A stretch of DNA of 64,000 nucleotides from Sulfitobacter indolifex. Its GTDB lineage: Bacteria; Pseudomonadota; Alphaproteobacteria; Rhodobacterales; Rhodobacteraceae. The DNA lies in NCBI RefSeq assembly GCF_022788655.1, contig NZ_CP084951.1, positions 1-64,000 on the forward strand, in the 5' to 3' direction. Shown one piece after another: positions 20,275 to 29,791 of the stretch; positions within the stretch are counted from its first letter, which is position 1, and each line of letters begins with the position of its first letter. Under the pieces are notes generated by a model. The model did no database searches, had not been told where the DNA came from, and saw only the letters and a list, made by a program, of their open reading frames with translations. Position numbers and translations under genes: made by a program.

Positions 20275-21168
20275 TTACTGCGCCGCCCGATCGATTTGAG
20301 CGATGCTTTGCAGGTAGGCCGATAGGTCGTCGCGCAGTTCCTCACGGGCAAGCCCAAAGGCCACAGTCGCCTGCAAAAATCCAGCTTTAGAGCCACAATC
20401 AAACCGTTGACCACGGAAGCGGAACCCATAAACCTCGCGGTCTTGCTCAATTTCTTGGGCAATCGCATCGGTCAGCTGGATCTCTCCACCGGAGCCAGAT
20501 TTCAGCTTATTGAGATTTTTCAGGACATTTGGCGACAGAATATAACGCCCGATCACCGCAAGGTTCGAAGGTGCCTCATCAGCGGCTGGTTTCTCAACCA
20601 TGCCTTTGACCTTCACCAGATCGCCGCGCTCTTCACTTGTATCGAGGATGCCGTAGGAGGAGGCACGAGACGGTTCAACTTCCATCGCGGCGACCATGCT
20701 GCCGCCGGTTTCCTCATAGGCTTCGACCATCTGCTGCAAGCAGGGTTTCTCAGCCGCGATAACGTCATCGGGCAGCATCACGGCAAAGGGTTCGTTGCCG
20801 ATTAGACGGCGGGCGCACCAAACTGCGTGACCAAGACCAAGTGCTTTGTGCTGACGGATATAGGCAATCGCACCACTGTCCATATTGGTGTCTTGTAGAA
20901 TCTGAAGAAGCTCGGTTTTCCCCTTCTTGCGCAACTCCTGTTCAAGCTGCGGCGCATGGTCGAAATAATCCTCCAACGCGCCTTTGCCGCGCGAGGTCAC
21001 GAAAATGAATTCCTTGATCCCAGCAGCCCGCGCTTCGTCAATTGCATATTGAACCAGCGGCCGATCTACGAGAGTCATAATCTCCTTCGGCACCGACTTG
21101 GTGGCAGGCAGAAAGCGTGTTCCTAATCCAGCAACGGGGAAGATCGCCTTTGTTACCTTCTTGCGCAT
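20275..21168 (-). CDS. galU: UTP-glucose-1-phosphate uridylyltransferase
   Basis: GalU makes UDP-glucose from UTP and glucose-1-phosphate, the feedstock for surface polysaccharides and for GalE. The 297-residue protein starts MRKKVTKAIFPVAGLGTRFLP, with the nucleotide loop AGLGTRFLPATKS and VPKEIMTLVDRPLVQYA directly after it, and has the GLGHAVWCA and MLPDDVI motifs. The length is normal. The gene appears to begin the galU-galE-glycosyltransferase unit and is preceded by a 68-base gap. Confidence 0.95.
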   Translation of the reverse strand: MRKKVTKAIFPVAGLGTRFLPATKSVPKEIMTLVDRPLVQYAIDEARAAGIKEFIFVTSRGKGALEDYFDHAPQLEQELRKKGKTELLQILQDTNMDSGAIAYIRQHKALGLGHAVWCARRLIGNEPFAVMLPDDVIAAEKPCLQQMVEAYEETGGSMVAAMEVEPSRASSYGILDTSEERGDLVKVKGMVEKPAADEAPSNLAVIGRYILSPNVLKNLNKLKSGSGGEIQLTDAIAQEIEQDREVYGFRFRGQRFDCGSKAGFLQATVAFGLAREELRDDLSAYLQSIAQIDRAAQ

Positions 21169-21236
21169 GTTAATCCTTACAAATTATTCGAAATATACAG
21201 AGCGCCACGGTCAATCTTACCGACGCTTTTCTACCG

Positions 21237-22523
21237 CTAACAATCATCGCTGAAACCACGCTGCCTGGCAACTCGCCTGACTTCGGTTTTCAGCCTATCC
21301 CGCCGCCGGTTTAAGCGAAAAACCGCCTCATTCCGCGCAGATTTTCCATATATTCCACCAGTTTGCAGCCAGATAGCGTTAGCGGGGTCGAAGACAACAT
21401 GGTGATACAAAGCCGTAGGCGAAAGACTGATTAAAGTTACGATTTCGCCGGAATCGACGCGCTTTGCAGCATTGGCGCGGTCTTTGGCCAGCTTTATGGG
21501 CCGCGTGAACATCGCCACGCTGCGGCGCGGACGGGCCGGAAATATGCGAAATGCACTGGCAGGCTCTTGCGCGATCATTCCTGCGCCGAGGGGGCGCTCA
21601 ACTCCTTTTGCGTGTCCCTGATCCAGCCTGTGCAGCAGCCGGGCAACATCACGCGGCTCCAGTCCGCCACTCACCATATGACGCAATAACCGTCGGCGTT
21701 CATCTGCGCGCAAACGCGCCCACTGGGCAGCGCGCTCTGTCTGGGGCAAATGTTTGCGGTGAAACACCGCCCAGCTGGCGCCGATGTCAAAAAGGTCACG
21801 GGGGACCCGGTTGGCACTGCGCATGTGGTTGGCGGCAAAGCCATGATGGACCTCGGCCAAGGGGGCAATCGCGGTAGCATGGCCCGCCCGCGCGAGACGC
21901 ATGTTTAAATCGGTTTCGTCTAAGTAGTAGTGAAAGGCAGGATCAAAGCCGCCTAAGCTGACCAAGACCTCACGGCGAAAGGCCATATTCGTGCCTTCAG
22001 TCTTGATCGCTCCGCCTTGCGGGGGCAGCAGAACGCTGAAGTTTTCAGGGTCAACGTCCAACTTTTCCGGCGTACCTTGTGCGTTTAGTTGGCGCGCGCG
22101 ATACTGGAAGGATATTCCATTTCGCCCCCGGACAAAGCCAGTCATGGCCGCGACTTCGAGCTGCTGCGCTGGCGCCATTAAATGGCGCAACCACTGCGGC
22201 TCTGGCACCGCATCATCGTCGATGAAGGCCACCACCTCTCCCGCCGCCTGAGCGACCCCAAGGTTGCGCGCGGCAGAGATATTGGGCGTGTCAAACGCCA
22301 CCAATTTCAATGCATCCGCAAAAGGCATGTCGCGGGCCACAGCCGCCCCCGTAGGATCGGCCACGACGATAACTTCAAAAGGCGCATATTGAAGCTGCCC
22401 CACCCCCGTCAGGCAACGCCGCAATGCTTCAGGTCGATTTCGGCTGACAATCACGATGCTTACAGGCACGCCGCTTTCCAGTGCAGCGCTTTCCGGTGCA
22501 GCACTGCCGGGGGTGGTTGTCAT
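21237..22523 (-). CDS. Glycosyltransferase family 2 protein
   Basis: This 428-residue protein has a canonical GT2 domain in its first 250 residues: VSIVIVSRNRPEALRRCL, FDTPNISAARNLGVAQA, and FIDDDAVPEPQWL with the DxD metal site. NMAFRREVLVSLGGFD and YLDETDLNMRLARAGH mark the acceptor side. The C-terminal 150 residues are basic and have no recognised domain. The N-terminus holds a short alternating run, AAPESAALESGVP. It overlaps kdsB by 4 bases, suggesting a role in KDO-containing lipopolysaccharide or capsule, though the sugar is unknown. Confidence 0.85.
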   Translation of the reverse strand: MTTTPGSAAPESAALESGVPVSIVIVSRNRPEALRRCLTGVGQLQYAPFEVIVVADPTGAAVARDMPFADALKLVAFDTPNISAARNLGVAQAAGEVVAFIDDDAVPEPQWLRHLMAPAQQLEVAAMTGFVRGRNGISFQYRARQLNAQGTPEKLDVDPENFSVLLPPQGGAIKTEGTNMAFRREVLVSLGGFDPAFHYYLDETDLNMRLARAGHATAIAPLAEVHHGFAANHMRSANRVPRDLFDIGASWAVFHRKHLPQTERAAQWARLRADERRRLLRHMVSGGLEPRDVARLLHRLDQGHAKGVERPLGAGMIAQEPASAFRIFPARPRRSVAMFTRPIKLAKDRANAAKRVDSGEIVTLISLSPTALYHHVVFDPANAIWLQTGGIYGKSARNEAVFRLNRRRDRLKTEVRRVARQRGFSDDC

Positions 22524-23320
22524 TCCAATCCCATTTTCGCCATCATAGCTTCGAGCTTTGGAACGTCTTCGGGGTTGTTCAGCTCCCAGAATTCGCGCCC
22601 CTTGGCCTCAACCTCGGCACAGAGCACCGAACGGCCATTCTCAAGGAAGCGAAGCTGCTCCAATCCTTCCAATTGCTCCAGCGGGCCCACAGGCCAGCTT
22701 GGATATTCCGCCAAGGCTTCGGGGCGATAGGCATAGACACCGACATGGTGGAAAACCGGGGTCGCATCTGTGTCACCATAGGTCTTGCCAGTGTAAGGAA
22801 CGACCTCTTTCGAGAAATAGAGCGCCTGATTGTCGGCACCAAAAACCGCCGTGGTGCCGCCGACCCGGCCTGCTTTGCGGTCGCCCAACAGACTGTTCAG
22901 CGTGGCGCCATCACAGCGCAGCACCGGGGTGGCGATCTCGGCGTCAGATTTGTCTTTTAGCCCCTGTACCAGCCCTTCGACAAACCAATGCGGCGTCAAT
23001 GGCGCGTCGCCTTGCAGGTTCACCACGATGTCATACCCCCCGCCCAGCGCGGCATGGGCCTCAGCGCAGCGCTCGGTGCCATTGGCGCAGGCCTCCGAAG
23101 TCATCACCACCTCGGCACCAAAACCTTCGGCAGCTTCGCGGATGCGGGCATCATCGGTGGCCACGACAACGCGGTCCACACCTGATACGGCGCAGGCCGC
23201 ACGCCAACTGCGTTCGATTAGGGTCTGTTTCTTGCCTGACGCACCGGTCAGCGCGACAAGCGGCTTGCCTGGATAACGGGTCGAGGCGTAGCGGGCGGGA
23301 ATAACAATAAGTACTGACAT
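22520..23320 (-). CDS. kdsB: 3-deoxy-manno-octulosonate cytidylyltransferase
   Basis: KdsB activates KDO as CMP-KDO for lipopolysaccharide or capsule assembly. The 266-residue protein opens MSVLIVIPARYASTRYPGKPL and has the family motifs VVATDDARI and VNLQGDAPL. Its start codon overlaps the cysQ stop by one base, and its end overlaps the glycosyltransferase gene, so cysQ-kdsB-glycosyltransferase read as one operon. Length is normal. Confidence 0.93.
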   Translation of the reverse strand: MSVLIVIPARYASTRYPGKPLVALTGASGKKQTLIERSWRAACAVSGVDRVVVATDDARIREAAEGFGAEVVMTSEACANGTERCAEAHAALGGGYDIVVNLQGDAPLTPHWFVEGLVQGLKDKSDAEIATPVLRCDGATLNSLLGDRKAGRVGGTTAVFGADNQALYFSKEVVPYTGKTYGDTDATPVFHHVGVYAYRPEALAEYPSWPVGPLEQLEGLEQLRFLENGRSVLCAEVEAKGREFWELNNPEDVPKLEAMMAKMGLE

Positions 23321-24117
23321 CAGCCCGCTTTCAGATCAACGCCCGGCGCATGGGCGATAAAGTAAGGGTTGGCGAAATCTTCTTTGCCGTAGGTCAGCGG
23401 TGTAAGGTCGTCAAAACGCACCACCGCGCCCCCAGCGCCATTCAATACGGCATGACCTGCGGCAGTGTCCCATTCCATCGTGCGGCCCAGACGCGGGTAG
23501 AGATCAGCCTCGCCCGTGGCCACAAGACAGAACTTCAGCGAAGACCCTGCGGAGGTCATGTCGCGGACGCCGTATTTGCCAATGTAGTCGTCGGTCGCCT
23601 GATCGCGGTGCGATTTGGAGGCGACAACCATAAGGGCCGAATTGTCTGGGTTAGAGACGGAAATCGCCTTGGTCTCACCCAGTTGATCCTTGGCGAAATC
23701 GCCAATTTCCTCAACCGATTGCCCATCGGCTTGGGTAAAGAACATCCGCGATTTGGCAGGGGCGTAGACAACACCGCGGGTCGGGATGCCCTTTTCAACC
23801 AGTGCGATGTTCACCGTGAAATCACCCCGGCGGTGGACAAACTCTTTCGTCCCGTCCAACGGATCGACGATCAGGAATGTGTCGCCCTTGGCAGAATGGG
23901 TCGCAGATTGCTCTTCTGTCACCAACATCATGTCGGGGAATGCGGCGCGCAGTCCTTCGGAAATGATCGCGTCGGCGGCTTCGTCAGCAGCAGTAACGGG
24001 GCTATCGTCAGACTTTGATTTCACCTCAAAATCGTCTTGACCGTAGATCTCCATGATCTTGTCCCCGGCTTCCAATGCCAGCCGCCGCATTTCTACGACC
24101 AAGTTCTCGTAATCCAT
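23320..24117 (-). CDS. cysQ: 3'(2'),5'-bisphosphate nucleotidase CysQ
   Basis: CysQ hydrolyses PAP to AMP and phosphate, removing the by-product of sulfotransferases and PAPS reduction. This 265-residue inositol-monophosphatase-fold enzyme has the metal-binding TEEQS, DPLDGTKEF and WDTAAGHAV motifs. It is the first gene of a unit with kdsB and a glycosyltransferase. Its presence near the sulfotransferase gene at 13942 fits local PAP recycling, although they are not in the same operon. Confidence 0.92.
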   Translation of the reverse strand: MDYENLVVEMRRLALEAGDKIMEIYGQDDFEVKSKSDDSPVTAADEAADAIISEGLRAAFPDMMLVTEEQSATHSAKGDTFLIVDPLDGTKEFVHRRGDFTVNIALVEKGIPTRGVVYAPAKSRMFFTQADGQSVEEIGDFAKDQLGETKAISVSNPDNSALMVVASKSHRDQATDDYIGKYGVRDMTSAGSSLKFCLVATGEADLYPRLGRTMEWDTAAGHAVLNGAGGAVVRFDDLTPLTYGKEDFANPYFIAHAPGVDLKAG

Positions 24118-24233
24118 TTCGCCTCCGGCCCTGCGGGCTGTCGTTGCTTCAATTAATCATTTCCCTTATGCTTTGCAGCTAACGGAACAGCAAGAATTCC
24201 GTGCCACGTTAGGGCTTCGTCAAGGACGCGCGC

Positions 24234-25058
24234 ATGTTCCAATCTAATAGAAAGCCGAAATCCGGCATCGGGACCGCCATTGCTATGGCGGAGCTTATCT
24301 ATCACTCCGTCGTGCGCAATGTGCGCAAGCAGCACAACAATGCCCTGATCGCCATCGCCATGAACATGTTGCAGACGGTGATGTTTGTGGTCGCGTTCTA
24401 TGTGATGTTCTCAATCCTTGGTATGCGCGGGTCTGCCGTGCGGGGTGATTTCCTTGTTTATCTAATGTCGGGGATCTTCCTTTATCTGACGCATGTGAAA
24501 GCCCTGGGCGCGGTTGCAGCTTCAGAAGGGCCAGCAAGCCCGATGATGCAGCACGCCCCTATGAATACGATCATCGCCATCGCCTCGGCAGCGGTTGGGT
24601 CGCTTTATATTCAGGTGCTGTCGCTCTTTGCGATCCTTTTCATCTACCATGTCGCTGTCACCCCAATAACCATTGACCAGCCAATCGCTGCCTTTGGCAT
24701 GTTGCTGACGGCGTGGTTTACCGGTTGCGCGCTTGGGCTGGTGATGCTGGCGATTAAACCGTGGTTTCCCTCTTTCGTGACGATCTTTTCGACAATCTAT
24801 CAGCGGGCCAATATGATCGCCTCGGGCAAGATGTTTCTGGCCAACTCCCTGCCCGGCTATATGCTGGCGATGTTCGACTGGAATCCGCTGTTTCACAGCA
24901 TTGACCAAGCGCGCGGCTTTGCCTTCATCAACTACAACCCACGCTTCAGCAATTGGGAGTATCCGCTTTGGGTGGGGCTTGTCCTGTTGATGATCGGGTT
25001 GATGGGTGAATTCTATACCCGCCGACATGCCTCTATCAGCTGGAATGCTCGGCGGTGA
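24234..25058 (+). CDS. ABC-2 type polysaccharide export permease (KpsM/Wzm-like)
   Basis: This 274-residue inner-membrane protein has about six hydrophobic segments and the layout of capsule or O-antigen export permeases, with NMLQTVMFVVAFYVMFSILG, FLVYLMSGIFLYLTHVKA and the NPLFHSIDQARGFAF stretch near the C-terminus. The usual ATPase partner (KpsT/Wzt) is not next to it or anywhere seen in this window. It is divergent from the cysQ-kdsB unit, so a link with surface polysaccharide is likely. Its stop overlaps the SH3 gene start by 4 bases. Confidence 0.8.
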   Translation: MFQSNRKPKSGIGTAIAMAELIYHSVVRNVRKQHNNALIAIAMNMLQTVMFVVAFYVMFSILGMRGSAVRGDFLVYLMSGIFLYLTHVKALGAVAASEGPASPMMQHAPMNTIIAIASAAVGSLYIQVLSLFAILFIYHVAVTPITIDQPIAAFGMLLTAWFTGCALGLVMLAIKPWFPSFVTIFSTIYQRANMIASGKMFLANSLPGYMLAMFDWNPLFHSIDQARGFAFINYNPRFSNWEYPLWVGLVLLMIGLMGEFYTRRHASISWNARR

Positions 25059-25663
25059 GGCTGCTCGCAGTCCTCTTTTGTTTCTGGGCGCTTCCCGCTT
25101 TAGCGACACAGGATGCATGGCCCGCACTTTATGACGTAAGCGATGTGGCGACTGATGATGTACTGAACGTTCGCCAAGCCCCCGATGCCGGCGCGCCAAT
25201 CATTGGCAGCTTCGCGCCTGATGCCGAAGACATCGAAGTGATCCGCCCTGATGACCGTTATGTCTGGGGATTGGTGAACACCAGTGAGGGCAGCGGCTGG
25301 GTCTCTCTGCGCTATCTGGCGCGGACCCCCGGTCAATGGCAGGGCGCGATGCCTGCTGTGGCACGATGCGCCGGGACAGAGCCGTTTTGGTCGCTGGAGG
25401 TGGCAGGTGAGGCGCTGATTTACACCGCGATTTCTGATACTGCGCGAGACTATCGCCATACGCAATCTGGTCCCGCACAGGGGCGGCGGGACAGTTTTCA
25501 CTTGATTGCAGAGGGACCAAACGGCACGGCCATCGCCACAGTGTCGGCCCGCGCCTGTAGCGATGGCATGTCAGACCGCGCCTATGGGTTGGCGGTCGAT
25601 CTCCTTTTGCAGGGGGGTGACGGTTGGCAACATCAGACGGGGTGCTGTTCGCTCGGCCGCTAA
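25055..25663 (+). CDS. Exported SH3 domain protein with COG3650-like C-terminus
   Basis: This 202-residue protein begins at a GTG that overlaps the permease stop. A signal peptide is likely at 1-18 (LLAVLFCFWALPALA). Residues about 25-90 form a bacterial SH3 domain (DVLNVRQAPDAGAPIIGSF, WVSLRYLA). The second half has C-x-GTEPFW, which is characteristic of small COG3650-type envelope proteins. The four cysteines in the second half could form disulfides in the periplasm. A cell-wall or envelope role is inferred, with no substrate known. Confidence 0.75.
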   Translation: MRLLAVLFCFWALPALATQDAWPALYDVSDVATDDVLNVRQAPDAGAPIIGSFAPDAEDIEVIRPDDRYVWGLVNTSEGSGWVSLRYLARTPGQWQGAMPAVARCAGTEPFWSLEVAGEALIYTAISDTARDYRHTQSGPAQGRRDSFHLIAEGPNGTAIATVSARACSDGMSDRAYGLAVDLLLQGGDGWQHQTGCCSLGR

Positions 25664-25667
25664 TGCC

Positions 25668-25714
25668 CGGACTTTTTTAAAAAAGTCCGCAACCGTTTTC
25701 TTTTAAAGAAAACG
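25668..25714. repeat. Tandem double-palindrome element, copy 2
   Basis: The first palindrome (25668-25689) is perfect, with arms CGGACTTTTTT and AAAAAAGTCCG. The second (25694-25714) has arms CGTTTTCTTT and AAAGAAAACG around one base. The layout and the second palindrome match copy 1 at 2651-2697. Here the element fills nearly the whole gap between two convergent genes (SH3 protein and alkB), where it could stop transcription from both sides. Confidence 0.78.
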
Positions 25715-26317
25715 TCACTCCACCACCCGCAGCGTCAGATTGATCCGCCCCCCTTTGGGCAGCAGCGTCGATGTGCCGGACTTGATCCGATCGACCCCAT
25801 GATAGGTCAGCCGCGCGTCGCCGCCCATCACCACCACATCCCCCGATTGCAGCCAGATCGATTCCGTCTTGCCGCCTCGGGTCAGGTTGCCAATGCGGAA
25901 CAGCCCGTCGTCCCCTAAAGACACCGACACCACGGGCCACTGAAAATCGGCCTCATCCCGGTCCTGATGCAGCCCCATGCGCGCATCTGCGTCATAGTAG
26001 TTGATCAGACAACATTCGGGCCGCCGCTCTAGACCCGTCAATTGATCCCAGATCGCCAGTATCGGCGCGGGGATCTCTGGCCAAGTCTGACCGTCAGGGT
26101 GTTCGGCAACATAGCGATAGCCGCGCCGATCCGAAAACCAGCCATAGCGCCCGGCGGCTGTCATACGGACAGACATACGCCCACCGCGCGGCACCTCAGG
26201 GCGAAAGAACGGCGCTTGTCGCACCACGCCGCGCACCGCCTCCAGCACCTCCTGCTGGGCGGCCCTTCCCAGAAACTCCTTGTGAATATTAAAGCCGCGC
26301 AGGCGCAAAGCAGTCAT
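25715..26317 (-). CDS. alkB: Alpha-ketoglutarate-dependent dioxygenase AlkB
   Basis: AlkB oxidatively removes methyl groups from 1-methyladenine and 3-methylcytosine in DNA or RNA using Fe(II), oxygen and 2-oxoglutarate. This 200-residue protein has the iron ligands His117 and Asp119 (HQDRDE) and His173, and the RINLTLR motif with Arg191 and Arg197 for 2-oxoglutarate. [19 protein letters not shown] matches the family core. It is a single gene on the strand opposite to dnaK. Confidence 0.93.
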   Translation of the reverse strand: MTALRLRGFNIHKEFLGRAAQQEVLEAVRGVVRQAPFFRPEVPRGGRMSVRMTAAGRYGWFSDRRGYRYVAEHPDGQTWPEIPAPILAIWDQLTGLERRPECCLINYYDADARMGLHQDRDEADFQWPVVSVSLGDDGLFRIGNLTRGGKTESIWLQSGDVVVMGGDARLTYHGVDRIKSGTSTLLPKGGRINLTLRVVE

Positions 26318-26383
26318 TCTTCGTTCTTCCTCACTCGTTTGGCAAAAACATCACGGAATCGCGACCATCCTGACCAGCCAATG

Positions 26384-26412
26384 GTTGCAGGGTGCAAATA
26401 CCCTCCCTATAT
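26384..26412 (+). promoter_or_regulatory. Putative heat-shock (RpoH-type) promoter of dnaK
   Basis: GTTG at 26384-26387 and CCTATAT at 26406-26412, 18 bases apart, resemble the alphaproteobacterial RpoH pattern CTTG-N17/18-CYTAT. The site lies about 113 bases upstream of the dnaK ATG. The first base of the -35 differs from consensus, so this is a by-eye candidate only. Confidence 0.45.
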
Positions 26413-26524
26413 ACGCTCCGAACCGTCGAAGGCACGTGGTCTTCGATGTCATCAGATCGGGGCAGGATGCCGAAACGGGTCCGCGCCTCGTGTCATCGCC
26501 TTAGATTCAAAGAGGGATCGAAAT

Positions 26525-28444
26525 ATGTCCAAAGTAATCGGTATTGACCTTGGCACCACCAACAGCTGTATCGCCATCATGGATGGCAGTCAGCCTCGTG
26601 TGATCGAAAACGCCGAAGGCGCGCGCACAACGCCGTCGATCGTTGCTTTCACCGACGATGAGCGCCTTGTCGGCCAGCCGGCGAAACGCCAGGCGGTCAC
26701 CAACCCAGAAAACACTGTCTTTGGTGTTAAGCGCCTGATCGGCCGCCGCAACGACGATGCGGATCTGGCCAAAGACAAAAAGAACATGCCGTTCAACGTC
26801 ATTGATGGCGGCAACGGCGACGCATGGGTGCAAGCCCGTGGTGAGAAATACTCCCCCAGCCAAATCTCGGCCTTCATCCTCGGTAAGATGAAAGAAACCG
26901 CAGAAAGCTATCTGGGTGAGGAAGTCACGCAGGCGGTTATCACCGTGCCCGCATATTTCAACGACGCCCAGCGTCAGGCCACCAAAGATGCAGGCAAAAT
27001 TGCCGGCCTCGAAGTTCTGCGGATCATCAACGAGCCGACAGCCGCCGCGCTGGCCTATGGTCTCGACAAAGAGAACACGCAAACCATCGCGGTCTATGAC
27101 CTCGGCGGCGGTACATTCGACGTGACCATCCTTGAGATCGACGACGGCCTGTTCGAAGTGAAATCCACCAACGGCGACACGTTCCTTGGCGGTGAAGACT
27201 TTGACATGCGCATCGTCAACTACCTTGCGGATGAGTTCAAAAAGGCCAACGGCGTTGACCTGACGCAAGACAAGATGGCGCTGCAGCGTCTGAAAGAAGC
27301 TGCCGAGAAAGCCAAGATTGAGCTTTCCTCGTCCAGCCAGACCGAGATCAACCAGCCCTTCATCTCGATGGGCAAGGACGGCTCGCCGCTGCACATGGTC
27401 ATGAAGCTGACCCGCGCCAAGCTGGAAAGCCTTGTGGGTGATCTGATCAAAGCCTCCATGAAGCCCTGCGCCGCAGCGCTGAAGGATGCGGGCCTCTCGG
27501 CTTCCGACATCGACGAAGTCGTGCTGGTCGGTGGTATGACCCGTATGCCGAAAGTCGCAGAAGAAGTGACGAAGTTCTTCGGTAAGGAGCCACACAAGGG
27601 TGTGAACCCTGACGAAGTTGTGGCCCTTGGTGCTGCCATTCAGGCCGGTGTTCTGCAAGGCGACGTGAAAGACGTGGTTCTGCTGGACGTGACACCGCTG
27701 TCCTTGGGTATTGAAACCCTTGGTGGCGTCTTCACCCGCTTGATCGACCGTAACACCACGATCCCGACGAAGAAGTCTCAGGTCTTCTCGACCGCCGAAG
27801 ACAACCAGAACGCTGTGACCATTCGGGTTTTCCAAGGTGAGCGTGAGATGGCTGCCGACAACAAGATGCTCGGTGCTTTCAATCTTGAGAACATCCCGCC
27901 TGCCCCGCGCGGCATGCCACAGATCGAAGTGACCTTTGACATCGACGCCAACGGCATCGTGTCCGTGGGCGCGCTCGACAAAGGCACCGGCAAAGAGCAG
28001 AAGATCACGATCCAAGCGTCGGGTGGTCTGTCGGATGCGGATATCGACAAGATGGTCAAGGACGCGGAAGAGAATGCCGAGGCGGACAAATCCCGTCGCG
28101 AGCTGATCGAAGCGAAAAACCAAGCGGAATCGCTGATCCACTCGACCGAAAAGTCGCTGGAAGAGCATTCCGACAAGGTTGACCCAACCACCGTCGAAGC
28201 GATCGAGCTGGCCATTGCCGCGCTGAAAGACGAACTGGAAACCGACAACGCCGACAAGATCAAATCCGGCATCCAGAACGTCACCGAAGCGGCCATGAAA
28301 CTGGGCGAAGCGATCTACAAAAACGCTCAGGATGAAGGCAACGACGACACCGCACGGCCTTCGGACGCTCAGCAATCGCAGGGTGGCGACGACGACATCC
28401 TCGACGCCGAGTTCGAAGATCTGGACGACGACAAGCGCGCGTAA
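26525..28444 (+). CDS. dnaK: Molecular chaperone DnaK (Hsp70)
   Basis: DnaK is the ATP-driven Hsp70 chaperone that works with DnaJ and GrpE. The 639-residue protein opens [18 protein letters not shown] and keeps the phosphate loops [11 protein letters not shown] and [12 protein letters not shown], the linker [14 protein letters not shown], the substrate-binding domain and an acidic C-terminal tail ([15 protein letters not shown]). The ATG at 26525 has an AGAGGGA ribosome-binding site; the frame remains open far upstream but that part is not Hsp70. dnaJ follows after 80 bases. Confidence 0.98.
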   Translation: MSKVIGIDLGTTNSCIAIMDGSQPRVIENAEGARTTPSIVAFTDDERLVGQPAKRQAVTNPENTVFGVKRLIGRRNDDADLAKDKKNMPFNVIDGGNGDAWVQARGEKYSPSQISAFILGKMKETAESYLGEEVTQAVITVPAYFNDAQRQATKDAGKIAGLEVLRIINEPTAAALAYGLDKENTQTIAVYDLGGGTFDVTILEIDDGLFEVKSTNGDTFLGGEDFDMRIVNYLADEFKKANGVDLTQDKMALQRLKEAAEKAKIELSSSSQTEINQPFISMGKDGSPLHMVMKLTRAKLESLVGDLIKASMKPCAAALKDAGLSASDIDEVVLVGGMTRMPKVAEEVTKFFGKEPHKGVNPDEVVALGAAIQAGVLQGDVKDVVLLDVTPLSLGIETLGGVFTRLIDRNTTIPTKKSQVFSTAEDNQNAVTIRVFQGEREMAADNKMLGAFNLENIPPAPRGMPQIEVTFDIDANGIVSVGALDKGTGKEQKITIQASGGLSDADIDKMVKDAEENAEADKSRRELIEAKNQAESLIHSTEKSLEEHSDKVDPTTVEAIELAIAALKDELETDNADKIKSGIQNVTEAAMKLGEAIYKNAQDEGNDDTARPSDAQQSQGGDDDILDAEFEDLDDDKRA

Positions 28445-28466
28445 GCGTGAAACGGAACCTGTGAAA

Positions 28467-28493
28467 GGGCCGGTCCGTCAGACGGGCCGGCCC
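28467..28493 (+). terminator. Strong hairpin between dnaK and dnaJ
   Basis: Arms GGGCCGGTCCGTC and GACGGGCCGGCCC can form a 13-bp stem with one G-U pair and a one-base loop (about three in practice). No T-run follows. It may lower dnaJ expression relative to dnaK or protect the dnaK mRNA 3' end, rather than stop transcription fully. Confidence 0.5.
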
Positions 28494-28524
28494 ATCACGT
28501 TCCAGCGCAGGAGCATGATAACCC

Positions 28525-29676
28525 ATGGCAAAACGTGACTACTACGAGGTGCTTGGCGTTGCCAAAGGGGCCTCTGCCGACGAGATTAAGAAGGCCTACC
28601 GCAGCAAGGTCAAAGACCTTCACCCCGACCGCAACAAAGACAACCCAAACGCCGAAGCCCAGTTTAAAGAAGTGGGCGAAGCGTATGACGTGTTGAAAAC
28701 CGACGACAAGAAAGCGGCTTATGATCGCTACGGCCACGCCGCCTTTGAAGGTGGTATGGGCGGCGGTCGTCCCGGCGGCGGCATGGGCGGCGGTCAGGGC
28801 GATTTCTCTTCGGCCTTTTCCGATGTATTCGACGATCTCTTCGGTGACTTTATGGGTCAGCGCGGGGGTGGCGGCGGTGGCCGCCGTGCCGCGCGCGGCG
28901 CTGATTTGCGCTACAATCTGCGCATCTCCCTCGAAGATGCCTTTTCGGGCATGCAAAAGTCGATCACCGTTCCGGCCTCTGTCCAGTGCGATTCATGTGA
29001 CGGCAGCGGCGCCGAGGGCGGCGCAGAGCCTTCAACCTGTCCGACCTGTTCGGGCATGGGCAAGGTGCGCGCCCAGCAGGGTTTCTTCACTGTTGAACGC
29101 ACCTGTCCCACCTGTTCCGGCATGGGTCAGATCGTCAAGAATCCTTGCAAGAAATGCCGCGGCGCGGGCCGTGTTGAGAAAGAGCGCACGCTCTCGGTTA
29201 ATATCCCCGCAGGCGTTGAGACCGGCACCCGTATCCGGCTTGCCGGTGAGGGCGAAGCGGGCATGCGCGGCGGACCGTCGGGCGACCTCTATATCTTTAT
29301 CGAGGTGGCTGATCATGAGCTCTTTGAGCGTGACGGGCCGAACCTGTTCTGCCGTGTCCCCGTGTCGATGAGCACCGCCGCCTTGGGTGGTAATATCGAA
29401 GTGCCCACCATCGACGGTGGCCGTGGCCGCGTGCAGATCCCCGCAGGCAGCCAATCGGGTCGCCAGATGCGCCTGCGTGGCAAGGGCATGCCGCCGCTGC
29501 GTGGCGGTGGGGTCGGTGATATGATCATCGAACTGGCGGTTGAAACCCCAGTGAACTTGACCAGCCGTCAGAAAGAACTGCTTCAGGAGTTTGCGGGCGA
29601 AGCCCAGAACAACAATCCCGAAAGCAGCAATTTCTTCTCTTCTGTCAAATCCTTCTGGGATTCGATGAAGGGCTAA
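28525..29676 (+). CDS. dnaJ: Molecular chaperone DnaJ (Hsp40)
   Basis: DnaJ stimulates DnaK ATPase and delivers unfolded substrates. The 383-residue type I protein has the J domain with HPD (LHPDRN), a Gly-rich region about 72-125, four zinc-binding CxxCxGxG repeats ([16 protein letters not shown] twice, CKKCRGAG), and the C-terminal beta domains. GCAGGAG lies upstream of the ATG. The same strand and 80-base spacing indicate co-transcription with dnaK. Confidence 0.98.
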   Translation: MAKRDYYEVLGVAKGASADEIKKAYRSKVKDLHPDRNKDNPNAEAQFKEVGEAYDVLKTDDKKAAYDRYGHAAFEGGMGGGRPGGGMGGGQGDFSSAFSDVFDDLFGDFMGQRGGGGGGRRAARGADLRYNLRISLEDAFSGMQKSITVPASVQCDSCDGSGAEGGAEPSTCPTCSGMGKVRAQQGFFTVERTCPTCSGMGQIVKNPCKKCRGAGRVEKERTLSVNIPAGVETGTRIRLAGEGEAGMRGGPSGDLYIFIEVADHELFERDGPNLFCRVPVSMSTAALGGNIEVPTIDGGRGRVQIPAGSQSGRQMRLRGKGMPPLRGGGVGDMIIELAVETPVNLTSRQKELLQEFAGEAQNNNPESSNFFSSVKSFWDSMKG

Positions 29677-29682
29677 ATCCGT

Positions 29683-29711
29683 CGGGCAAGGCGTGTCGCG
29701 CGCCTTGCCCG
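29683..29711 (+). terminator. Hairpin after dnaJ
   Basis: 11-bp arms CGGGCAAGGCG and CGCCTTGCCCG flank a 7-base loop, starting 7 bases after the dnaJ stop. No T-run follows. The position fits the end of the dnaKJ transcript. Confidence 0.55.
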
Positions 29712-29791
29712 CAACCATGGATGGAGAAGGTAAATAGCACGTGAAAACGCTGTTAACCGAATCCTAACCACCTTCGCGCAAAATTCTGGGC

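Noticed and set aside
26507..28375. 622-codon minus-strand frame opposite dnaK
   Set aside because: Antisense dnaK frames are a known consequence of codon bias; no independent support was seen.
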